NCBI RefSeq assembly: GCF_001571085.1
Contig: NZ_BCTC01000004.1
Span: 62,001 to 126,000, forward strand
From: Azohydromonas lata NBRC 102462
GTDB lineage: Bacteria; Pseudomonadota; Gammaproteobacteria; Burkholderiales; Burkholderiaceae_C
DNA: 64,000 nucleotides
Direction: 5' to 3'
Part shown: positions 37,536 to 43,923 of the stretch, piece after piece
Layout: every line of letters starts with the position of its first letter
Numbering within the stretch: position 1 is the first letter of the stretch
Notes under the pieces: model-generated
What the model was told of the DNA's origin: nothing
Database searches by the model: none
What the model saw: the letters and a program-made list of their open reading frames with translations, nothing else
Translations under genes and position numbers: made by a program

Positions 37536-37741
37536 GCCTTATTTACCCTTAACCACGTACCGCCCAATACCGGGTGAGGTTTTTGGTGCTCTTGGCGAGG
37601 GTGAGTGGTTATTTAAGGGTGGAAATGTCTGTCACTTTCTTCAACATTGACAGTGACAAATTTTCAGATCGCGAAATCGAGAGCAACCGAAACGGCTTGG
37701 ATATTCCCGTAGAAGGCTGGCCGGCTATTTGAAACTCCATG

Positions 37742-37781
37742 AAAAAAGCCGCCGCAGCTCCTTGACGAGCGGCGGCGGCTT
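37742..37781 (-). terminator. Rho-independent terminator of cysNC
   Basis: On the minus strand the stem is formed by 37781-37772 and 37755-37746 (10 bp, AAGCCGCCGC/GCGGCGGCTT) and is followed by TTTTTT (37747-37742). It lies about 45 nt after the cysNC stop. Confidence 0.88.
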
Positions 37782-37825
37782 GGTCAGCCCAGGCGCCTTG
37801 CACGGCCTGGTGGAGGCATCGGGTC

Positions 37826-39730
37826 TTAGTCGATAAAGCCCAGCTCGCGCAGCTTGCGGATGACCTGGTCGGCGGCTTGGTCGGCGGTGTTGTACATGGT
37901 GTCCACGCGCAGCTCCGGCGCTGCGGGCGGCTCGTAGGGGCTGTCTATGCCGGTGAAGTTGAGCAGCTCGCCGCGGCGGGCCTTCTTGTACAGGCCCTTG
38001 ACGTCGCGCTCCTCGGCCACTTCCAGCGGGGTGTCGACGTGGATCTCCACGAACTCGCCCTCGGCCATGAGGCTGCGCGCAAGCTGCCGCTCGGCGCGGA
38101 AGGGCGAGATGAAGGCGGTCATGACGATCAGGCCCGCATCCACCATGAGCCGCGCCACTTCAGCCACGCGGCGGATGTTCTCCACGCGGTCGGCTTCGGT
38201 GAAGCCCAGGTCCTTGTTCAGGCCATGGCGCACGTTGTCGCCGTCCAACAAGTAGGTGTGGCGGCCCAGGGCGTGCAGCTTCTTCTCCACCAGGTTGGCG
38301 ATGGTGGACTTGCCAGCGCCGGAGAGGCCCGTGAACCACAGCACGGCGGGCTTCTGGCCCTTTTGGGCGGCACGCGCTTCCTTGTTCACGTCCACCGGCT
38401 GCAGGTGGATGTTGTGGGCGCGGCGCAGCGCGAAGTGCAGCATGCCCGCACCGACCGTGGAGTTGGTCATGCGGTCGATGAGGATGAAGCCACCCGTCTC
38501 GCGGTTGGTGCCGTAGGCGTCGAACGGGATGGGGCGGTCCAGCGCCAGGTTGCACACGCCGATCTCGTTGAGCTCCAGCTTCTTGGCCGCCAGGTGCTCC
38601 ATCGTGTTGACGTTGACCTTGTACTTGGGCTCGGTGATGGTGGCGCTGACGGTGCTGGTGCCCAGCTTGAGCAGGTAGGGGCGGCCCGGGAGCAGGGGCT
38701 CCTCGGCCATCCACACCACGGTGCACTCGAACTGGTCGGCCACTTCAGCGGGCGCCTCGGCCTTGCAGATCACGTCGCCGCGCGAGACGTCCACCTCGTC
38801 GGCCAGGGTCAGTGTGATGGACTGGCCGGCCACGGCCTGCGACAGGTCGCCGTCGGCGGTGACGATGCGCGCCACGCGGCTTTCGCGCCCGCTGGGCAGC
38901 ACGCGCACGCGGTCGTCGGGGCGGATCATGCCGGCGGCGATGGTGCCGGTGAAGCCGCGGAAATCCAGGTTGGGGCGGTTGACCCACTGCACGGGCAGCC
39001 GGAAGTCGCTGGCCTGCTGCTGCGTCTCCTCGATCTCCACGGTCTCCAGGTAGCCCATGAGGGTTGGGCCGTGGTACCAAGGCGTGCTGTCGCTGTGCTG
39101 CAGCATGTTGTCGCCGCGCAGGGCCGACAGCGGAATGGCGGTGATGTCGGTCAGGCCGATCTGGCGCGCGAATGCGCGGTACTGCTCCTCGATGTCGCGG
39201 AAGGTCTGCTCGGAGTAGCCCACCAGGTCCATCTTGTTGATGGCCAGCACCACCTTCTTGATGCCGATGAGGCTCACCAGGTAGCTGTGGCGGCGGGTCT
39301 GCGTGAGCACGCCCTTGCGCGCGTCGATGAGGATGACCGCCACGTCGGCCGTGGAGGCGCCGGTGATCATGTTGCGCGTGTACTGCTCGTGGCCCGGGGT
39401 GTCGGCCACGATGAATTTGCGCCGGTCGGTGCTGAAGAAGCGGTAGGCGACGTCGATGGTGATGCCTTGCTCGCGCTCGGCGGCCAGGCCGTCCACGAGC
39501 AGGGCAAAGTCGATCTCGCCGCCTTGCGTGCCCCACTTGCGCGAGTCGGCCTCGATGGCGGCGAGCTGGTCCTCGAACAGCATCTTGGATTCGTACAGCA
39601 GCCGTCCGATGACGGTGCTCTTGCCGTCATCGACGCTGCCGCAGGTGATGAAGCGCAGCAGGCTCTTGTGCTCGTGCTGCTTCAGGTACTGCTCGATGTC
39701 TTCGGCAATGAGGTCGGAAACGTGGGCCAT
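37826..39730 (-). CDS. cysNC: Bifunctional sulfate adenylyltransferase subunit 1 / adenylylsulfate kinase (CysN-CysC)
   Basis: A 634-residue fusion that makes APS with CysD and then phosphorylates it to PAPS. Residues 1-440 are the CysN GTPase: [19 protein letters not shown] (P-loop), [23 protein letters not shown]. From residue 460 on comes a complete APS kinase: [17 protein letters not shown] (P-loop 468-476), [16 protein letters not shown] and [14 protein letters not shown] with the phosphorylated serine. The same architecture is NodQ of rhizobia. Many Betaproteobacteria reduce APS directly and do not need PAPS for cysteine, so the kinase beside an EPS locus with five sulfotransferase genes suggests PAPS for sulfation. 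It begins 76 nt after cysD. Confidence 0.95.
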   Translation of the reverse strand: MAHVSDLIAEDIEQYLKQHEHKSLLRFITCGSVDDGKSTVIGRLLYESKMLFEDQLAAIEADSRKWGTQGGEIDFALLVDGLAAEREQGITIDVAYRFFSTDRRKFIVADTPGHEQYTRNMITGASTADVAVILIDARKGVLTQTRRHSYLVSLIGIKKVVLAINKMDLVGYSEQTFRDIEEQYRAFARQIGLTDITAIPLSALRGDNMLQHSDSTPWYHGPTLMGYLETVEIEETQQQASDFRLPVQWVNRPNLDFRGFTGTIAAGMIRPDDRVRVLPSGRESRVARIVTADGDLSQAVAGQSITLTLADEVDVSRGDVICKAEAPAEVADQFECTVVWMAEEPLLPGRPYLLKLGTSTVSATITEPKYKVNVNTMEHLAAKKLELNEIGVCNLALDRPIPFDAYGTNRETGGFILIDRMTNSTVGAGMLHFALRRAHNIHLQPVDVNKEARAAQKGQKPAVLWFTGLSGAGKSTIANLVEKKLHALGRHTYLLDGDNVRHGLNKDLGFTEADRVENIRRVAEVARLMVDAGLIVMTAFISPFRAERQLARSLMAEGEFVEIHVDTPLEVAEERDVKGLYKKARRGELLNFTGIDSPYEPPAAPELRVDTMYNTADQAADQVIRKLRELGFID

Positions 39731-39806
39731 GGTGTGTGTGTCCTGGGTCGTTGGGAGGGAGGCTCTTGAGCGGATGCGCGCGCAACGCGGGGCGCGGCGC
39801 AGTGGC

Positions 39807-40706
39807 TCAGAAGTAGCCCTCCTGCTTCTTCTTTTCCATGGAGGCGGAGGCGTCGTGGTCGATGACGCGGCCCTGGCGCTCGGAGGTGCGCGCCAGCAGC
39901 ATCTCCTGGATGATGGCCGGCAGCGTGTCGGCCTCGGACTCGATGGCGCCGGTGAGCGGGTAGCAGCCCAGGGTGCGGAAGCGCACCTTGCGCATCATGG
40001 GGACCTCGCCGGGCTTCAGGGGGAAGCGCTCGTCGTCCACCATGATCAGCGTGCCGTCGCGCTCCACCACGGGGCGCTCCTTGGCCATGTACAGCGGGAC
40101 GATGGGGATGTTTTCCAGGTAGATGTACTGCCAGATGTCCAGCTCGGTCCAGTTGGACAGCGGGAACACGCGGATGGACTCGCCCTTGTGCTTGCGCGCG
40201 TTGTAGAGCTTCCACAGCTCGGGGCGCTGGGTCTTCGGGTCCCAGCGGTGCTGCGCGGTGCGGAAGCTGAAGATGCGTTCCTTGGCGCGGCTCTTTTCCT
40301 CGTCGCGGCGCGCGCCGCCGAAGGCGGCGTCAAAGCCGTAGTGGTCCAGCGCCTGCTTCAGGCCCTGCGTCTTCCACATGTCGGTGTGGATCTGCGAGCC
40401 GTGGTCGAAGGGGTTGATGCCCATCTGCTTGGCTTCGGGATTCTGGTGCACCAGCAGCTCCATGCCCAGCTCGCGCGCCATGCGCTCGCGCATGGCGTAC
40501 ATGTCGCGGAACTTCCAGGTGGTATCCACGTGCAGCAGTGGGAAGGGCGGCGGGGCGGGATAGAAGGCCTTCTTGGCCAAGTGCAGCATGACCGCGCTGT
40601 CCTTGCCGATGGAATACAGCATCACCGGCTTGTCGGCTTCCGCGACCACCTCGCGCATGATGTGGATGCTCTCGGCCTCCAAGCGTTGCAGATGGGTCAG
40701 TTTCAT
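39807..40706 (-). CDS. cysD: Sulfate adenylyltransferase subunit 2 (CysD)
   Basis: The ATP-PPi-lyase subunit that adenylates sulfate with CysN. From the ATG at 40706 the product is 299 residues, the standard length, starting [20 protein letters not shown]. The PP-loop is [32 protein letters not shown] and [20 protein letters not shown] are also conserved, and it ends EKKKQEGYF. No stop separates it from the helix-turn-helix region upstream (40707-41807), so a 666-residue fusion could be made; a weak AGAGAG lies before the ATG at 40706. It is followed by cysNC. Which start is used is not decided by the sequence. Confidence 0.93.
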   Translation of the reverse strand: MKLTHLQRLEAESIHIMREVVAEADKPVMLYSIGKDSAVMLHLAKKAFYPAPPPFPLLHVDTTWKFRDMYAMRERMARELGMELLVHQNPEAKQMGINPFDHGSQIHTDMWKTQGLKQALDHYGFDAAFGGARRDEEKSRAKERIFSFRTAQHRWDPKTQRPELWKLYNARKHKGESIRVFPLSNWTELDIWQYIYLENIPIVPLYMAKERPVVERDGTLIMVDDERFPLKPGEVPMMRKVRFRTLGCYPLTGAIESEADTLPAIIQEMLLARTSERQGRVIDHDASASMEKKKQEGYF

Positions 40707-41807
40707 GGGCTGCTCTCTCTTGAGGGAGGGGAAGGCCGCGGCTCGCGCGGCGGCTGAGGGGTTAAGGGGCTGCGGGGCCACGGCCGGCGTGGCCGGGCGC
40801 CAGGGGGCGGGGGCTGGCTTCTGAGCCGATGCCGGGGCACTGCGGATGGGAGCGGGCGGCGCGGGCGGCAGCGCGCGTGGCGCGGGCCGCTCAGCCGGCT
40901 CCAGTGCCCGCGGCGGTGCCTGCAGCACGCGCGGCCTGGCCGTTTTGGCCGGCGCCGCAGCGGCTGCGGGCGTGGCGCTGGCCGGCAGCACCGAGCGCAG
41001 CGCCAGCGGGCAGGGTTGCAGCGTCACGCCGTCGGCGGCCAGGGGCCCGCGCAGCGCGGCGCCTGCGGGGCTGTCCAGGTCTATGCCGTGCAGCAGCGCC
41101 AGCACGGGGCCGCCGGCTACCTGCTGCAGGCGGCGCAGGAAATCGGCATGGACGGCGGCTGTGCTGTCGCCAAAAGGCAGCCACACCAGGCTGCCGCGCA
41201 GGCTCAGCGCGGCCAGCACGCGGGCCGCTGCACTGCCGTGCTCGCCCACACGCAGCTCGCCGCACCAGAAAAGAGTGGCGCGCTGCTGGCGCGCCTGGCG
41301 CACGTGCCGCGGCAGCGCCTGCTCCAGCCACTGACGGGCTTCGTCCGTCGTGGCGGCTTCCTGCAGGCCTAGCAGGCGCAGGCCCCAGCGTTCCAGGTAG
41401 CGGGTCACGGTGCGCTCGCCCAGCGTGACGCCCAGCTCGCGCTCTACCCATTGGCCCAAGGCCTCACGCTGCCACAGCGGCGTGTCGAGCTGCGCCTCCT
41501 GCGGCATTTGCGCCAGCACCAGGCGGCGCAGGGCCTGCTCCTGTTGTGCAGTCAGCGCACGGCCTTCCCCATGCTGGCGGCCACGGCCACGCACGGCCAC
41601 GGCGCCCCAGCCGCCGGCCAGGAAGGCCTTGTGCGCGGCAATCACCGTGGGCGCACTCAGGCCCGTTTCAGCGCGAATCTGCTGCAGCGAACGGCCTTCA
41701 AGGCGCAGCTCGACCGCACGCCGCCGCCTCGCATTGAGCTGCTGCACGCTGGTTTCGACGAGGACGCTATCTTCCGCCACTTGAATTTGAATATGACTAA
41801 ACGTCAT
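40707..41807 (-). CDS. IS630-transposase-like helix-turn-helix region, in frame with cysD
   Basis: This 367-codon stretch starts with an ATG at 41807 and runs into cysD without a stop. Residues 24-75 form a helix-turn-helix ([40 protein letters not shown]) and residues 80-145 a second winged-helix part ([36 protein letters not shown]), the order seen in IS630-type transposases. Residues 165-250 resemble the DDE fold ([25 protein letters not shown]) but the acidic residues are mostly lost, so transposition is not expected. A Pro/Ala-rich linker of about 100 residues leads to cysD. I see a domesticated DNA-binding protein, perhaps a regulator of cysDNC. A separate short protein made by a frameshift is possible but not seen. 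Confidence 0.6.
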
Positions 41808-41832
41808 TAAGCATTTAATGTGCTTAATTATA
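41805..41832 (-). promoter_or_regulatory. Promoter and palindromic operator of the HTH-cysD frame
   Basis: A perfect TATAAT lies on the minus strand at 41832-41827, about 20 nt before the ATG at 41807. ATTAAGCA (41806-41813) and TGCTTAAT (41821-41828) are perfect inverted repeats with a 7-nt spacer; CATTAA (41805-41810) and TTAATG (41815-41820) form a second, nested one. The palindrome covers the end of the -10 box and the start codon, which fits repression, perhaps by the HTH protein itself. No good -35 is seen. Confidence 0.6.
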
Positions 41833-42418
41833 GGTGGCTGTGCCAATCCTGTGTTCAGGGGAGGTCTGCCCGACGGGCCGAACCAGCACGGACGGCGGTT
41901 GGAGTTGGCATTCATGCGGGAACGCATGTGCTTGGGCAGGGCGCTTGGGCATGAACGCGGCGCCTGGGCCTGAAGGGCAGGCCAAAGGGGACGGTGCAAG
42001 CGAACGAGCGGACGGGGAATCGGGCAATTGGCGTGCGTTCCCCGTCAGGCTCAAGGGGGTGGCCGTCGAAACTCCACGTGGCAATAAGGGGGGTGATTCA
42101 AATTCGAACCCAATATCGCGTAAGCCGTCTTTGAAATTGACGGTGCGACTGTTTGACTGAAATGACGGAGGCCTTGGCTGAATCCATTGCAGCTTTGCAG
42201 AGCTCGATGGACGTATCTTTTTGTGGGATTTGTGATGTGCCTATACAAACTCAGTCGTCAGCGCATGACAGTATTTGTAAATTCATGAAAGCTATTGCAA
42301 ATTCGCAGCGCTCATATGCGTTATGCGTCTGCGGGGTTGACCCTAGGAGCCGCTCGAATCAAATTCCGGCAGCCGAATAGGCATCCTTGAAACCCTGTTT
42401 TCACCAAGGAACAGTCAA
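41833..42418. other. Gene-poor gap between the cys genes and the PEP-CTERM gene
   Basis: About 585 nt without a credible gene. Two short open frames on the plus strand (41834-42160 and 42153-42380) have no recognisable domain, ribosome binding site or typical codon use. The right half is unusually AT-rich for this chromosome, as expected for a promoter region. AAGGA stands 8 nt before the PEP-CTERM ATG. No clear sigma-54 or sigma-70 promoter was identified. Confidence 0.4.
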
Positions 42419-42982
42419 ATGAAGTCACGCGCTATCGCACTGGTAGCTGCCGCAGTATTCCTTCCCTCGGCACACGCCATTGATGCCGTTTGGGATTTGC
42501 ACGACCCGAGTGAAACTCTGGTCAGGAATATCGGCAAGAACATCAGTTTCGTGGACGACGCACGCTATATCCTGACGCCGGCCCAAAGCGGCAACACGGG
42601 TGTGCAGGCGACGTTTACCCTGAACAAGGGCACGATCGGCAATCTGAAGGTCGATTTTTACGGCGATTATTACGGGCCCGATAAGTATCTGGGCTCGTTC
42701 ACCGGCGACGCGACCAAGGGTCCGATGACCTTCAGTTTCGAGCACATCGACGGCCGCAAGAAATACTATTACCTGATCACCGGGACGACCGGTGCGCTGG
42801 GTGCGGGCTATACGCTGACGTCGAATCTCGTGCCGGCCAGCGCGCTGAGCTCGCCGGCTGCAGCCGTGCCCGAGCCGGCGACTTACGCGATGTTTGCCGC
42901 CGGTGCCGTGCTGCTGCCGCTGGCGCGGCGGCTGCGTCGCCGCAAGGACGACGCGGACGCGTCAGCGGACCGCTCGGCGTAA
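42419..42982 (+). CDS. PEP-CTERM sorting-signal protein, putative XrtB substrate
   Basis: A 187-residue exported protein. A signal peptide (IALVAAAVFLPSAHA) is followed by a mature region of about 120 residues with no recognised domain, rich in Gly, Lys and aromatic residues (GNLKVDFYGDYYG, GRKKYYYLITGTTG). The C-terminus has the PEP-CTERM tripartite signal: PEPATYAM, a hydrophobic helix FAAGAVLLPLA and the basic RRLRRRK. Exosortase should cut near the PEP motif; XrtB at 21743 is the likely enzyme. Unusually, eleven residues (DDADASADRSA) follow the basic cluster, and the last 21 nt overlap the converging dsbB gene. No other PEP-CTERM gene was seen in the window. Confidence 0.9.
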   Translation: MKSRAIALVAAAVFLPSAHAIDAVWDLHDPSETLVRNIGKNISFVDDARYILTPAQSGNTGVQATFTLNKGTIGNLKVDFYGDYYGPDKYLGSFTGDATKGPMTFSFEHIDGRKKYYYLITGTTGALGAGYTLTSNLVPASALSSPAAAVPEPATYAMFAAGAVLLPLARRLRRRKDDADASADRSA

Positions 42983-43465
42983 GCCGAAGGCGGCGGCCAC
43001 GCCCAACAGGACGAACAGCGCCAGGCTCCAGAACTCGTAGGGCACGCCCAACAGGTTCGTCGCCGCGTCGGCACAGCTGGCGCGGGGCTGGAAGATTTCC
43101 GGGAGGCTGGCGTCCAGGCCGAGTTGGGCCAGGATCTTGTCGGCCAACGTGAGGTTGCACGACGAGGAGGCCGCCGCCACGAAGTGCTGCCACAGCGCTG
43201 CGGCCATGCCCGCGAGCGACAGCGGCAGCACCAGCGCCAGCGCCACGCGGCGCAGCGCCAGGGCATTGGCCGCCCAAGCGGCCAGTCCTGCCATGCCTAT
43301 GAGCGCAAAGATCAGCCGCTGCAGCACGCACCAGGGGCAGGGCTGCATGTCGAAGACGTGCTGCGACACCAGCGCGGCGCCTATGGCCGCGAAGCAGACC
43401 AGCGCGATGAGCGCCGGCAGCGGATCCCGGCGCACGGAGGCCGGCTGCGCCAGGTTCAGGTTCAT
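42962..43465 (-). CDS. dsbB: Disulfide bond formation protein B
   Basis: DsbB re-oxidises periplasmic DsbA and passes electrons to ubiquinone. The 167-residue product has four membrane helices and both cysteine pairs: CPWC at residues 43-46 in MQPCPWCVLQRLIFALIGMAG, and Cys103/Cys131 in the second periplasmic loop (SSSCNLTLADK, PRASCADAA). Its ATG overlaps the stop of the upstream RidA gene by 4 nt. It converges with the PEP-CTERM gene, and the two coding ends overlap by 21 nt. Confidence 0.95.
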   Translation of the reverse strand: MNLNLAQPASVRRDPLPALIALVCFAAIGAALVSQHVFDMQPCPWCVLQRLIFALIGMAGLAAWAANALALRRVALALVLPLSLAGMAAALWQHFVAAASSSCNLTLADKILAQLGLDASLPEIFQPRASCADAATNLLGVPYEFWSLALFVLLGVAAAFGLRRAVR

Positions 43466-43923
43466 TGCACTTCGGCGATGAGCTCGATTTCCACGCAGGC
43501 ACCCAGCGGGAGCTGGGCCACGCCGAAGGCGCTGCGCGCATGCGCGCCCACTTCAGCGCCGAACACCTCGCCCAACAGTTGCGAACAGCCGTTGGTCACC
43601 AGGTGCTGCTCGGTGTAGCTGCCGGTGCTGTTGACCAGGCTGAGCACCTTGACGATGCGCGCCACGCGGGAGAGGTCGCCCACGGCCGCCTGCAGCGTGC
43701 CCAGCAGGTCAATGGCCACGGCGCGCGCGGCGGCGGCGCCTTCTTCCGTGCCCATGGTCGCGCCCAACTGGCCCACCCAGGGCTTGCCATCTTTCTTGGC
43801 GATGTGACCTGAGAGAAAAACGAGCTTGCCGCTTTGCACGAAGGGCACGTAGGCGGCAGCGGGCACGGCCACGGGAGGCAGCGTGATACCTAGGGCATTC
43901 AGACGGTCTTGAACGGTGGACAT
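43462..43923 (-). CDS. RidA/YjgF/Tdcf family protein
   Basis: A 153-residue RidA-superfamily protein, which in the best-known members hydrolyses reactive enamine/imine intermediates formed by PLP enzymes. It has the fold's usual segments: YVPFVQSGKLVFLSGHIAKK, GQLGATMGTEEGAAAARAVAIDLL, LSRVARIVKVLSLVNSTG, and the C-terminal GVAQLPLGACVEIELIAEV. The arginine usual for RidA activity (R105 in E. coli) is not clearly present; the last motif reads LPLGACVEIE, so this is probably one of the Rid-like subfamilies. Start at 43923; its 5' end overlaps the first possible codons of comEC on the other strand. Confidence 0.88.
   Translation of the reverse strand: MSTVQDRLNALGITLPPVAVPAAAYVPFVQSGKLVFLSGHIAKKDGKPWVGQLGATMGTEEGAAAARAVAIDLLGTLQAAVGDLSRVARIVKVLSLVNSTGSYTEQHLVTNGCSQLLGEVFGAEVGAHARSAFGVAQLPLGACVEIELIAEVQ

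Noticed and set aside
40707-41807. Active IS630 insertion sequence
   Set aside because: No flanking terminal repeats at both ends were seen, the DDE residues are degraded, and the frame continues into cysD.
41834-42160. A 108-codon plus-strand frame divergent from the HTH-cysD frame
   Set aside because: Its start lies right at the -10 box of the opposite promoter; composition is low-complexity and no domain is visible.
42153-42380. A 75-codon open frame with several cysteines before the PEP-CTERM gene
   Set aside because: No ribosome binding site, no recognised motif, and it lies in an AT-rich promoter-like region.
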